DNA from: DAOUJI01 sp965219565 | GTDB taxonomy: Bacteria > Chloroflexota > Dehalococcoidia > Lucifugimonadales > JAGWBF01 | Direction: 5' to 3' | Length of the DNA: 64,000 bases | Assembly (NCBI GenBank): GCA_965219565.1 | Contig: OZ244780.1 | Span: 1,116,001-1,180,000, forward strand | Part shown: one piece after another, positions 51,905 through 60,628 of the stretch | Numbering within the stretch: the first letter of the stretch is position 1 | How the letters are laid out: every line of letters starts with the position of its first letter | Translations under genes and position numbers: made by a program | Notes under the pieces: model-generated | What the model saw: only the letters and a program-made list of their open reading frames with translations | Database searches by the model: none | Told to the model about the DNA's origin: nothing

Positions 51905-53256
51905 CGACTGCAATGCCCCAGTATCAGATGACCCTGAGCCTCAATGTGTTGAGACATCTAGGGTTCGGCCTATATAGCAACATCGCAGCAGTCCTCTCGG
52001 AAGTCGTGGCTAATTCCTGGGATGCCGACGCCGAACATGTACGGATTGCAATCTACGCCGATAACGGCAAAGTGGTCATTGAAGACGACGGTCACGGAAT
52101 GACAATCGACGACGCAAACCCAAAGTACTTGGTCGTCGGATACGAACGCCGCAAGATCGGAGGTCAGACGCCAACTCTAAATCGCCCGGTCATGGGACGT
52201 AAGGGCATCGGAAAGCTATCGCTCTTCTCAATTGCTCGCACAGTGGAAGTGCATAGCGTTAGGAACGGCGAGAAGCACGGATTCATCATGGACTCGGACG
52301 ACATTGAGGAAAGGATACGGGATGGGGGCGAGGCTCAATATTATTCCCGCCCGGTTGACCAAGGCACAGTCGACCTTGACCGCGGAACTCGTATCATATT
52401 GACGAACTTGAAGCGCCGCCTCCAGTGGACTGGTAGGCCACTGAGACGACGACTCGCTCGGCGATTCAGCATCATAGGGTCCCAACATCATTTCGAGATT
52501 GAGTTGGACAATGAGCCGATTACCGTTGAGGACCGTGAATATCAGGACAAGCTCCAATACATCTGGACGTTTGGCGGGTTGGGGCTACAAAGCCGCAATG
52601 CTGCCAAGAACCTAGCGAATGTGGAAGAACGCCCTGGTGACATCGATGGACAGCCTGTCCTTGCAATCGACGGGTGGATTGGAACCGCATTCAATGCCGG
52701 ACAGCTCCGGGATTCAGACACCAATGAAAGCATAAACAAGATAGTAGTCATGGTACGAGGAAAGCTGGCGCAGGAAGACATCTTGGAGGAATTCGGAGAA
52801 GGAGGCTTGTACACCAAGTACATCTTCGGTGAGATTCATGCCAACTTCTCGGACTTGGACAATCAAGAAGATATAGCCACTACCAGCAGACAGCGGCTCA
52901 TTGAAGAAGATCCGCGCTACCAGGCCCTCAAGACCAAGTTGCTCTTGGAACTGAAGCATATCCAAGGTAGATGGACCGAACTCAGGAACCGACAAGGAAC
53001 CGAGCAGGCATTTGCATTTCCGCAGATAAAGGAGTGGTTCGGAGACCTCGACTCGGACCAAAAAAGGGCGGCAGAGCGTCTGTTCGGCCGCATCAACGAA
53101 TTGCCCATCGACGACGAAACCGATAAACGGCAACTCTTCATCAGCGGGGTCTTGGCCTTCGAAAGCCTAAAGCTCCGGGACATGCTCCACCGGCTGGACG
53201 AGGTTTCGACAGAAAACTTGGAGGTGTTCGTATTGAAGTTCAGGCTAGCCTTGTGA
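51901..53256 (+). CDS. GHKL ATPase (MORC/MutL-like) linked to the methyltransferase
   Basis: A 451-residue protein whose first 170 residues are a GHKL ATPase fold. The N box is E-V-V-A-N-S-W-D-A-D-A, the Mg2+-binding glutamate helix. D-D-G-H-G-M is the G1 box and G-R-K-G-I-G-K-L-S the G2 box with the lid. The rest contains an S5-like beta region and a helical end. Iyer and colleagues described MORC/MutL-like GHKL ATPases coupled to DNA methylases in predicted restriction systems; this matches. It overlaps the methylase gene by 4 bases. Homologues in such loci are often longer, so the C-terminus may be truncated at 53256, where an unrelated gene follows. Confidence 0.8.
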   Translation: MTTAMPQYQMTLSLNVLRHLGFGLYSNIAAVLSEVVANSWDADAEHVRIAIYADNGKVVIEDDGHGMTIDDANPKYLVVGYERRKIGGQTPTLNRPVMGRKGIGKLSLFSIARTVEVHSVRNGEKHGFIMDSDDIEERIRDGGEAQYYSRPVDQGTVDLDRGTRIILTNLKRRLQWTGRPLRRRLARRFSIIGSQHHFEIELDNEPITVEDREYQDKLQYIWTFGGLGLQSRNAAKNLANVEERPGDIDGQPVLAIDGWIGTAFNAGQLRDSDTNESINKIVVMVRGKLAQEDILEEFGEGGLYTKYIFGEIHANFSDLDNQEDIATTSRQRLIEEDPRYQALKTKLLLELKHIQGRWTELRNRQGTEQAFAFPQIKEWFGDLDSDQKRAAERLFGRINELPIDDETDKRQLFISGVLAFESLKLRDMLHRLDEVSTENLEVFVLKFRLAL

Positions 53257-53305
53257 GCGTTCCGATGCGCCGTGTCGCGGGCCAATCCAGCCAGCGTCGC
53301 GGTTT

Positions 53306-54061
53306 CTACTCAGGAGTCTTGAAGAGTGATATTCGATTGTCAGCAATGTCATAGAATATGGCAATCGAGCCGAATCCGCCAGGAACCTCTGTGGGAGGCA
53401 TTAAGGCGCTTCCACCCAGGCTTACGGCCTTGTCAAGATAGGCTTGCAGGTCGTTGACCATAACGGCGACGGAAGGATGGTGGGGCGGCATATCCTTTGT
53501 GTGCTGGAAGATGCCTCCGCCAATCCCTCCGGATTCCTGTTGGATAAGGCGGTAGTTGGCCTCCTCGTGATGGTGGATTTGCCAGTCGAACATTCCGGTG
53601 TAGAAGTCGGCTAGGACCGTTGCGTCGCTGCCTCCAACCTCGAAGTGCGTCACGGGCGGGGCGGTTCCCTTGGGCGGCATCTGTCCGTCCCATCCCGGCG
53701 GTAGTGAATACAGCCCTATGGTGTTGTCGGCAGGGTCCCTGAACATAGCGATGGAGCCCATGCCGAGCGCTATCTCCACCGGCGGCATGATGGCGTTCCC
53801 ACCCATAGCGGCGACCTTGTCCAGCGCCGCTTGTGGGTCGTCAACCTGCACATAGAAGGTGACATATCTGCGCGCTGGCATATCCTCAGTTGTAGAAAAC
53901 ACGCCGCCACCGATGCCGCCCTCGTTTGCGGATACCAAACCGTAGTTGCCCATCTCTTCGCCCTGCACGTCAATCTTCCATCCGAACAAGTCGCGATAGA
54001 ACTGCTGCAAGGCAGGCCCATCCGGGCCGGCAATTTCAAAGTGCACTACTGGGTTCCCCAT
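53306..54061 (-). CDS. VOC-family protein with two glyoxalase-like domains
   Basis: A 251-residue tandem VOC protein. Domain 1 starts V-V-H-F-E-I-A-G-P-D and ends near residue 120 (D-N-T-I-G-L-Y). Domain 2 starts V-T-H-F-E-V-G-G-S-D and ends I-S-L-F-K-T-P-E. Each has the F-Y-x-x-[LM]-F-x-W-[KQ]-I motif and a G-[GS]-I-A-[MI]-F-x-D-x-A-D-N motif. The tandem arrangement resembles CFP-32-like proteins of actinobacteria. GAAAGGGGGT precedes the ATG. It faces the end of the defence island and is probably chromosomal background. Confidence 0.9.
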   Translation of the reverse strand: MGNPVVHFEIAGPDGPALQQFYRDLFGWKIDVQGEEMGNYGLVSANEGGIGGGVFSTTEDMPARRYVTFYVQVDDPQAALDKVAAMGGNAIMPPVEIALGMGSIAMFRDPADNTIGLYSLPPGWDGQMPPKGTAPPVTHFEVGGSDATVLADFYTGMFDWQIHHHEEANYRLIQQESGGIGGGIFQHTKDMPPHHPSVAVMVNDLQAYLDKAVSLGGSALMPPTEVPGGFGSIAIFYDIADNRISLFKTPE

Positions 54062-54283
54062 TGTTTACCCCCTTTCAGGGTTAAGAATTTCTCTATGTCC
54101 CAATGTGTTGCTAGCTTCTAGGACGTGTCAATTTAGTTCACTATCGAGTTGCTCGATGCGTAGACCGTCAGCGAAAACCAGACACAGTAAGGGGTGGGGA
54201 ACCCCGAAGGGTTTGAGGTGAGGTAAGTTCCCGGGATGAGGTGGAGCACTTCAACGAGAGGAGCAGATATGCTCCAGACATAA
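54062..54283. other. Short spacer before the IS3 remnant
   Basis: No gene is seen. A run CTGGGATG-like in this spacer may be the outer part of the IS3 element whose OrfA follows. Confidence 0.3.
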
Positions 54284-54695
54284 ATGACTAAGGCAGTGGC
54301 TGCCGAGGAGCGCACGGAGGAGGCGAGGTCCTTCGTTCGAAGAGTCAGAACGGCCGCCCGACGCAAGTACACAGCCGAGGAGAAAATCCGCATCGTCCTG
54401 GAGGGGTTCCGCCGCGAGGTCACTGTGAGTGACCTGTGCAGGCGGGAGGGGATCAAGCCTCACTCCCTGCTACTCGTGGACCAAGGAATTTATGGAGGCG
54501 GGCAAGAAGCGAGCCGCCCGTGACACTGTGAGGGACGCCGCCCAACAGGAGGTGCAGACGCTCAGGCGAGAGAACGTAGAGCTGAAGCAGTCGGTGGCGG
54601 AGTTGTCCTTGGAGAGGAGCCGTCTGAAAAAACGGCTATTCCGATGCCCCACGCCGCCACCGGCGCCAACGGATGAGCGCTGCGGAGAAGATTGA
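54284..54695 (+). mobile_element. IS3-family OrfA remnant, frameshifted
   Basis: The first frame has R-K-Y-T-A-E-E-K-I-R-I-V-L-E-G-F-R-R, then S-D-L-C-R-R-E-G-I-K-P-H-S, the HTH of IS3 OrfA. Near 54465 the frame shifts and continues Y-S-W-T-K-E-F-M-E-A-G-K-K-R and a leucine-rich helix, E-V-Q-T-L-R-R-E-N-V-E-L-K-Q. The OrfB integrase part is absent here. A fragment of an IS3 OrfB lies at 10806. Confidence 0.8.
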
Positions 54696-55052
54696 TACTG
54701 CGACGGAGAAGGGAGCTAAAAGCTCAAACAATCCAACGGCGAAGACAGCACAACAGGGCCCTCAGGGAGCATATGAGACCTCAACCCGATCCCTGATCTC
54801 TCGGATATCAAACTGTCCCAATTTTGCTGGTTGCCAACAACTTTACCCTCGTTCAGACAGTGCGATATACGTAGTTTGAGGGTATATATACCTTTATTTT
54901 TCCTAATCCCCAATCCAATACTATTTGAAATGAGGAGATAATTACCTATCTCCCGAGCCGTGTGATAAACTCCGAAAAACGCCCTCCCCAGGGATCCGCT
55001 ACTGTGACTAGGAACCCCGGCGACACGATGCCGAATGCGAAGGTAAGGCGAG
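54696..55052. other. Upstream region of the second transporter module
   Basis: About 350 bases with an AT-rich core around 54880-54940 (TATATATACC and TTTATTTTT), probably the promoter of the dppBC-like pair. A GGTAAGGCGAG stretch precedes the ATG at 55053. No gene is recognised. Confidence 0.4.
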
Positions 55053-56012
55053 ATGCAGGCTTACATAGTCAAGAGGGTGCTCCTCTTCGTTCCGACGATC
55101 TTGTTGGTCACAGGTATCGTCTTCGTGCTTCTGCGGATCGTCCCGGGGGACCCGGCGGTTGCGCTTCTTTCGGGAGACCAGGGGCTCGCCGATTACTCCG
55201 AGGAAGACCTGGCGGCCATGCGCTCCAAGCTCGGCACTGACCGGAGTTTGGCCGAGCAGTACGGTAGATGGATGTGGGGTATGCTCCACCTGGACTTCGG
55301 CACATCCTTCTTTTATGAGACCTCTACATGGAAATACATAAGAGCTAGATTCCCCATCACCTTGGAGCTTACGATTATCTCGCTACTTATGTCCTTCGCA
55401 GTGGCTATCCCATTGGGCGTGATGTCCGCCTTGAACCAGGACAAGCCTGCGGACTACGCTAGCAGGCTTATTACCGTAATCGGCATCGCCCTGCCCAATT
55501 TCTGGGTGGCCATAATGGTGATTTTCATACTATCCAATTACTTCAACTGGCTCCCACCGCGGGGATACGTCAACTTTCAGGACGGCCCCTGGGACAACCT
55601 CCAGCAGATCTTCTTCCCCGCTCTGGCCTTGGCCGTCACCCACACGGCCTTCGTGGCCAGGATCACCCGTTCGGCGACCCTGGAGGTGTTCCGAGAGGAC
55701 TATATCCGTACAGCCCGCGCTAAGGGACTTACTGAGATGGTGGTCATCGGCCGACACGCCCTCAAGAACGCCATGCTTCCCGTAATCACGGTCCTGGCAT
55801 ACGAGTTCGGGCGCCTCATGGGCGGTACCGTGATTATAGAGAGCATCTTCAGCATACCCGGCATGGGTATGCTGCTCATTACCGCAATCCGCCAACAGGA
55901 CTTCCCGATGGTCCAGGCCATTGTAGTGTTGATCACGATCCTGGTGCTGGCGCTCAATGTGATCACCGACCTGATCTATGCCTGGCTGAATCCCAGGATC
56001 CGGTACGCCTAG
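55053..56012 (+). CDS. Peptide ABC transporter permease, DppB/OppB type, second module
   Basis: A 319-residue permease subunit. The N-terminus M-Q-A-Y-I-V-K-R-V-L-L-F-V-P-T matches that of the protein at 33796 nearly residue for residue. It has V-L-L-R-I-V-P-G-D-P-A, L-D-F-G-T-S-F, P-N-F-W-V-A-I, EAA-loop R-T-A-R-A-K-G-L-T and the end W-L-N-P-R-I-R-Y. It should form a heterodimer with the DppC-type protein 24 bases downstream. No ATPase gene follows, so these must be supplied elsewhere. The two modules appear to be duplicates. Confidence 0.93.
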   Translation: MQAYIVKRVLLFVPTILLVTGIVFVLLRIVPGDPAVALLSGDQGLADYSEEDLAAMRSKLGTDRSLAEQYGRWMWGMLHLDFGTSFFYETSTWKYIRARFPITLELTIISLLMSFAVAIPLGVMSALNQDKPADYASRLITVIGIALPNFWVAIMVIFILSNYFNWLPPRGYVNFQDGPWDNLQQIFFPALALAVTHTAFVARITRSATLEVFREDYIRTARAKGLTEMVVIGRHALKNAMLPVITVLAYEFGRLMGGTVIIESIFSIPGMGMLLITAIRQQDFPMVQAIVVLITILVLALNVITDLIYAWLNPRIRYA

Positions 56013-56035
56013 ACCAGCAGAACCAGGAGAGGGCG

Positions 56036-56950
56036 ATGAGACAGGGAGAAACTTCGGTCACCGGCCTTCCCCAGAGGGAGGAGACCGGCCTCAGGGTCAA
56101 GCGGTCAATCTGGTGGCAGGTTGCCAATTTCTTCAGGAGTAAACCCCTGGGGGCCTTCGGGGCGACCACTGCATTCCTGCTAATAGTGGTGGCCATCTTC
56201 GCCCCATTGATCAAGACCCAGGACGAGTTCGCCACCAACCATGAACGTCTGTACGCCTCACCTAGCTCGGAAATGCTCTTTGGCGGCGATGAGTTTGGGA
56301 GGGATGTGTTCAGCCGGATCGTTGTGGGCAGCCGTATCTCCCTGAAGGTGGGCCTGATCAGCGCCTTCATCGGGTCGTGGATAGGCCTTCTTATAGGAGT
56401 CGCCAGCGCCTACTTTGGGGGCGTGATCGACCTGACAATCCAGCGGCTGATCGACGGAATGATAGCCTTCCCTGCCCTGGTCTTGGCCATTGTCATAGTG
56501 GCTGCTCTGGGGACATCCCTCAACAATGTGATACTAGCCCTGTCTATCTTGTTCATACCAAGTACTACCCGAATAGTACGCTCCCAGGCCCTGGCCATCA
56601 AAGAGATGGACTACGTCCAGGCGGCCCGTGCCCTGGGCGCAGGGCATCTGCGGGTCATGTTCCGCCATATAATCCCTCAAGTGGCTGCGGTACTCCTGGT
56701 GATCATTAGCTACCAAGTGGGGGTGGCGATCATTGCAGAGGCGAGCCTGAGCTTTCTGGGTCTAGGTGCAGGCCCCGACGAGCCCTCGTGGGGGGGAATG
56801 CTGAAGGGGGCGACAAAGAACTATGTGGGCGTAGGTCCCTGGCTCCCCGTATTCCCCGGACTGGCCATCGCCATCGTCGTGATCTCTTGGAATGTCCTAG
56901 GTGATGCCCTGAGGGACGTACTTGACCCACGGCTCCGGGGCGCCAGGTAG
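56036..56950 (+). CDS. Peptide ABC transporter permease, DppC/OppC type, second module
   Basis: A 304-residue permease with an OppC N-terminal segment (F-F-R-S-K-P-L-G-A-F-G) and F-G-G-D-E-F-G-R-D-V-F-S-R. The EAA loop is A-A-R-A-L-G-A-G-H-L-R-V-M-F-R-H-I-I-P. The end D-P-R-L-R-G matches the paralogue at 32821. AGGAGAG precedes the start, 23 bases after the DppB-type stop. It is the second gene of an operon, convergent with the cupin gene that follows. Confidence 0.93.
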   Translation: MRQGETSVTGLPQREETGLRVKRSIWWQVANFFRSKPLGAFGATTAFLLIVVAIFAPLIKTQDEFATNHERLYASPSSEMLFGGDEFGRDVFSRIVVGSRISLKVGLISAFIGSWIGLLIGVASAYFGGVIDLTIQRLIDGMIAFPALVLAIVIVAALGTSLNNVILALSILFIPSTTRIVRSQALAIKEMDYVQAARALGAGHLRVMFRHIIPQVAAVLLVIISYQVGVAIIAEASLSFLGLGAGPDEPSWGGMLKGATKNYVGVGPWLPVFPGLAIAIVVISWNVLGDALRDVLDPRLRGAR

Positions 56951-57087
56951 CCAAGACGGAAGAGAGTTGCGGTAGGAGCAACATGCATGCCGTTTTCCCA
57001 GGCTTTGAACTGGGGGGCTCAAGCGTCAATCCGAGGTGCATTGGGGTTCTGCCCCCGCGCCCACCTGGCCCGGAGGCCAGCAGCCGT

Positions 57088-57423
57088 TTAGGCCAAAAGA
57101 ACGGTAAGCAGCACCCTGGGCTCCTCCCCCACGGTTCTGGCAGTGTGGCCCTGGCCTGTAAGGTCCTCTGATATCAGCACATCACCCGGGCCGAGCCGCC
57201 GCACATTGCCGTCTCCGACCCCTATCTCTCCCTGGCCCGAAACATATACCGTGAGCCGGCGGTTAGGAGTGGGGTGGAAATCCGAGAAATTGCCCGCTGG
57301 AGAGCGCCGGAACGTTGCGCCCGCCGCGCCATCGATGGTTATGGTCTCCGACTCGCCTTGAGGGACATTCAACTCCTCGAAGTGAGACTTGCCATCGCTG
57401 CCCGTGTAAAGTCGCAAGATCAT
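57088..57423 (-). CDS. Cupin-domain protein, copy 2
   Basis: A 111-residue single cupin barrel, paralogous to 29305-29640. It starts I-L-R-L-Y-T-G-S-D-G-K-S-H-F-E-E and has the motif-2 sequence G-P-G-D-V-L-I-S-E-D-L-T-G-Q-G-H-T. Metal-binding histidines are in the same places as in copy 1 (S-D-F-H-P-T-P and G-H-T). It lies next to the second permease pair, as copy 1 lies next to the first module. The activity is unknown. Confidence 0.85.
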   Translation of the reverse strand: MILRLYTGSDGKSHFEELNVPQGESETITIDGAAGATFRRSPAGNFSDFHPTPNRRLTVYVSGQGEIGVGDGNVRRLGPGDVLISEDLTGQGHTARTVGEEPRVLLTVLLA

Positions 57424-57808
57424 TCAGATCCTCCTTAGCATACTGTACTCGGATCAGTCAGTCCAAGGTCTCGGCTTTGCCACATCATACTTGGACTTCC
57501 ATTCGACCACCATCCGCCCAACTCACATGTTGTTGCCCTTGCACCTTGCAGGTTCCAAGCTGGAAAGCGGATTCCCCTTCCCCTCTTCCTGCCACCGCGA
57601 GGGCTGTCACTACCAGGTTGGACGGGCGGCCGTATCTGGCCAAAAAGGGGGGCTTCCAGCCGACATCCCATCCTCAACAACTACAAGATGCAAGTGAGCG
57701 TCGGCTGGTCGTCGGCCCGGCGCAGACCTATCCGGCCTTGGAGTGGATTAAGGGACGCGGCGCCTCCCGCTGCTTGTCGATGCTCTCCCCTTTAACGGCT
57801 GGAGCTCC
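57424..57808. other. Spacer between the cupin and regulator genes, nothing recognised
   Basis: This 385-base stretch has short frames only, on both strands, without recognisable motifs. No RNA or terminator is convincing. Confidence 0.4.
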
Positions 57809-58621
57809 TTATTCGGTATATGCCATCGTGTGCGACTGGAGGATTGAGAAATATTTACACAGGATTTCTACATGCTCCTCGGAGGTAAAAAAGAACCCTG
57901 TATCGGGAAGAAGTGGCTGAAAAGTGCGGAACAACATTAACGCTCCCTGATCTGGAACGATAGCCATAAAATGCGGAGCGGCAGCGCGAGCGTAACCTTT
58001 GGAGTAATGATACTCATGGATAGATCCTCCACCGGGTGGGCTTTGAGAAGGGTCATCCCGAATCAGTGCAGCCAGCGAGGATCCCTTATTGTCCCGTAAC
58101 CTCAAGAGTACTACGTTCCATCCTCGGTCCAACGCTTTCCGTAGTGACGCGAACCACCAGGGCCACCTGGTTAAATAGCCTGCATGCCTTTCGTTCCGCG
58201 AACTTATCAGTATCTCACCCTTACCGGATGGTGGCTTGTTGCTGGCGGCTGTAATCAGCTCAAGGGCGAGGGCCGAGACTGCCCACGCACCTACTACAAG
58301 TCGGGCCTGAGAAGGATTAGCCGAAAGTTTGGTGAGCTGGTCATACTCGGACTCGTCAGACGGCCGACCTTCGAGCATGCCATTGCCAAACTCCCATTTC
58401 TCTCGCCCAGCGATGGTGCCGCTCAAGGCCCCAGCGGGGAGTCTGAGGGAGCGCTCATATGCCTCTATAAGCTGTCGTGTGGGCCTTTTTACGCCACTCT
58501 CAACCATTGACAGGTACCCTTTACTATAGCCGATTCGCTCTGCCAGTTTGGTTAGAGACCAACCCAATTCTTGCCTCATTTGGCGCAACGGTGAATCGGA
58601 TGGATTAGCTCTCCGTCCCAC
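57809..58621 (-). CDS. XRE-family helix-turn-helix regulator with unknown C-terminal domain
   Basis: A 270-residue protein. Residues about 12-66 are an XRE/Cro-type HTH: L-R-Q-M-R-Q-E-L-G-W-S-L-T-K-L-A, then Y-S-K-G-Y-L-S-M-V-E-S-G-V-K-R-P-T. The remaining 200 residues form an alpha/beta domain of unknown kind, with W-N-V-V-L-L-R-L-R-D-N and a C-terminal F-F-F-T-S-E-E-H-V-E-I. The GTG start at 58621 follows AGGAG. It is divergent from the amidohydrolase gene and may control it or itself through the AT-rich dyad between them. The ligand is unknown. Confidence 0.75.
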   Translation of the reverse strand: MGRRANPSDSPLRQMRQELGWSLTKLAERIGYSKGYLSMVESGVKRPTRQLIEAYERSLRLPAGALSGTIAGREKWEFGNGMLEGRPSDESEYDQLTKLSANPSQARLVVGAWAVSALALELITAASNKPPSGKGEILISSRNERHAGYLTRWPWWFASLRKALDRGWNVVLLRLRDNKGSSLAALIRDDPSQSPPGGGSIHEYHYSKGYARAAAPHFMAIVPDQGALMLFRTFQPLLPDTGFFFTSEEHVEILCKYFSILQSHTMAYTE

Positions 58622-58678
58622 TTCAAACTCCTACGCAGAACTGACTAATTTAGTTAACAAATCAGTACCACAAGCCGA

Positions 58679-58707
58679 TTGACAAGTAAACAATTTGATT
58701 TTAATTT
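58679..58707 (+). promoter_or_regulatory. Promoter of the amidohydrolase/transporter genes
   Basis: TTGACA (58679-58684) is followed after 17 bases by TAATTT (58702-58707), about 70 bases before the ATG at 58775. The AT-rich region around it, including ACTAATTTAGTTAAC (58644-58658), could hold the binding site of the divergent HTH regulator. Confidence 0.5.
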
Positions 58708-58774
58708 GAAATGCGGTAAAGCGTCAAATTACCCAACTCGAATTTGTTGGCTACGTTAAGAACGGAGGGGCAAC

Positions 58775-60499
58775 ATGGCAAGTTACGACACCATCATCAA
58801 GGGGGGCATGATCGTAGATGGCACCAGGGCGCCGCGCTATCGGAGTGACATAGCTATCAAGGACGGGAAAATCGTACAGATAGGTGGCCTGAAGGGTGCT
58901 AGCGCCGCCAAGGTACTGGATGCCGGGGGTCTCATCGTAGCTCCGGGCTTTGTTGACCTTCACACTCACTATGACGCCCAGATCTTTTGGGACCCATACT
59001 GCACCCTTTCGGGATGGCACGGGGTGACTTGTGTAGCCATAGGAAACTGCGGCTTCGGATTCGCTCCGTCCCGCCCCGAGGACAAAGAGCGGGCGATGCT
59101 GGCCCTGACCCGAAACGAGGCCATACCTCTTAAACCCATGCAGTTGGGGATGCCGTGGGACTGGGTGACCTTCCCCGAGTTCCTGGCTAGCCTGGACCGC
59201 GTCCCCAAGGGATTAAATATCCTGAGCTACCAGCCCCTGACGCCCCTGTACGCCTGGGTGATGGGATGGGACGAAGCCAAGAAGAGGCGGCCCAACGAGG
59301 CTGAGCTTAAGGAGATGTGCCGGCTCGTGCATGAGGCGATGGATGCTGGCGCCTGCGGCTGGAGCGCCCAGGTCGCTGGCTCAGATTCCGCGCAAAGGGA
59401 CTATGACGGGACTCCAATGATTACTGACCTTATGACCCCTGAGGAGATCCTGGCCTTTGCCCAAGTGCTGGGTGAGCGTGATGAGGGGTTCATACAGATG
59501 TCTTACAGGGAGCCGGACGAGGGGACCGAGAGCAAGATAGAATACACCACCAAGGAGATGTTCGAAAAAGCGGCGGAGGTAGCCGGTCGGCCTATCCTCT
59601 ACCAGTCGGTGCAGGGCAACCCCAAGAGGCCCGAGGTACACCGGGAGAGGATTCAGTGGCTGGCGGAATGTGCCCAGAGAGGCCTCAGGGTATATGGTCA
59701 GGGCTCCACAAACCGTGGTGGCAATGAGTTGACCTTTGAGGACTACAACTTGTTCGATCAGATCCCAGCCTGGCGGGAAGTGACGCTGGGGACGATCGCC
59801 GAGAAAAAGGCAAAGATGCAGGACCCTGAGAACCGTAGGAAGCTGCGTGAGTCGTGGGACAAGGGCGAGCGGCCGGGGATCTTGAAAGGGTCCGTCGGAG
59901 GTCTCATCGTCCAGAAAGTGTACCATGATGAGTTCAACGACTACATTGGGCGGACGGTAACGAATATTGGAGAGATGGAAGGCAAGCACGTTATAGATGC
60001 ACTGCTGGACCTGGTGGTGGCGGAGGACCTGCGGACCGAGTTCTTGGGCCCGGTGGAGCGTGACGACCCTGAATGCACCGCAGAGGTACTGAACTCGCCT
60101 CACGTGATCCCCGGAATATCCGATGGTGGGGCGCATCTCAAGTTTGTCACCAACGGAAGCTTCCCCACGGACACACTGGCCTGGATGGTGCGGGATGAGC
60201 AACGGCTGAGCTTGGAGGACGCCCATTATAAACTGAGTTACCTGCCTGCATTTATGGGTGGGTTCAAAGACCGGGGCGTTCTACGTGAGGGTGCACCTGC
60301 CGATATAGTGGTGTATGACCTGGACAACCTCAAGTTGCTGCCCAAAGAAGTGGCCCACGACCTGCCTGGTGGTGAATGGCGCAGAATTCAGAAGGCGGAA
60401 GGGTATCGCTGGATCATGGTGAATGGCGAGGTGACCTTCGAGGACGGAGTGGCAACAGGGGCGCTGCCCGGCAAGGTCCTACGCCATGGTAAGGGCTAA
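58775..60499 (+). CDS. Amidohydrolase-family protein (N-acyl-D-amino-acid deacylase-like)
   Basis: A 574-residue metal-dependent hydrolase of the D-aminoacylase type in the amidohydrolase superfamily. The N-terminal strand T-I-I-K-G-G-M-I-V-D-G-T and I-V-A-P-G-F-V-D-L-H-T-H-Y-D-A-Q (with the H-x-H metal ligands near 63-65) are typical. A late I-S-D-G-G-A-H holds the catalytic aspartate, and A-D-I-V-V-Y-D near 520 closes the small beta domain. GGAGGGG precedes the start. It probably removes acyl groups from modified amino acids or peptides taken up by the adjacent transporter. It is followed by a peptide-binding lipoprotein. Confidence 0.88.
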   Translation: MASYDTIIKGGMIVDGTRAPRYRSDIAIKDGKIVQIGGLKGASAAKVLDAGGLIVAPGFVDLHTHYDAQIFWDPYCTLSGWHGVTCVAIGNCGFGFAPSRPEDKERAMLALTRNEAIPLKPMQLGMPWDWVTFPEFLASLDRVPKGLNILSYQPLTPLYAWVMGWDEAKKRRPNEAELKEMCRLVHEAMDAGACGWSAQVAGSDSAQRDYDGTPMITDLMTPEEILAFAQVLGERDEGFIQMSYREPDEGTESKIEYTTKEMFEKAAEVAGRPILYQSVQGNPKRPEVHRERIQWLAECAQRGLRVYGQGSTNRGGNELTFEDYNLFDQIPAWREVTLGTIAEKKAKMQDPENRRKLRESWDKGERPGILKGSVGGLIVQKVYHDEFNDYIGRTVTNIGEMEGKHVIDALLDLVVAEDLRTEFLGPVERDDPECTAEVLNSPHVIPGISDGGAHLKFVTNGSFPTDTLAWMVRDEQRLSLEDAHYKLSYLPAFMGGFKDRGVLREGAPADIVVYDLDNLKLLPKEVAHDLPGGEWRRIQKAEGYRWIMVNGEVTFEDGVATGALPGKVLRHGKG

Positions 60500-60628
60500 A
60501 TCTCGATTATTTCCCGGCCGGCAGGAGGTCGCATAACAGGAGCGGAACCCCACTTCTGTGATGCCATTCATGTCGAGCTTCGGCAAATCTAGGCGCCAAA
60601 ACCAATCCGGCCGATCAAAGGAGGAGGC

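Noticed and set aside
54880..54940. AT-rich stretch considered as a replication origin
   Set aside because: No DnaA-box cluster or replication genes nearby; more likely a promoter region.
59381..60226. Minus-strand frame of 281 codons
   Set aside because: Antisense to the amidohydrolase; no domain recognised.
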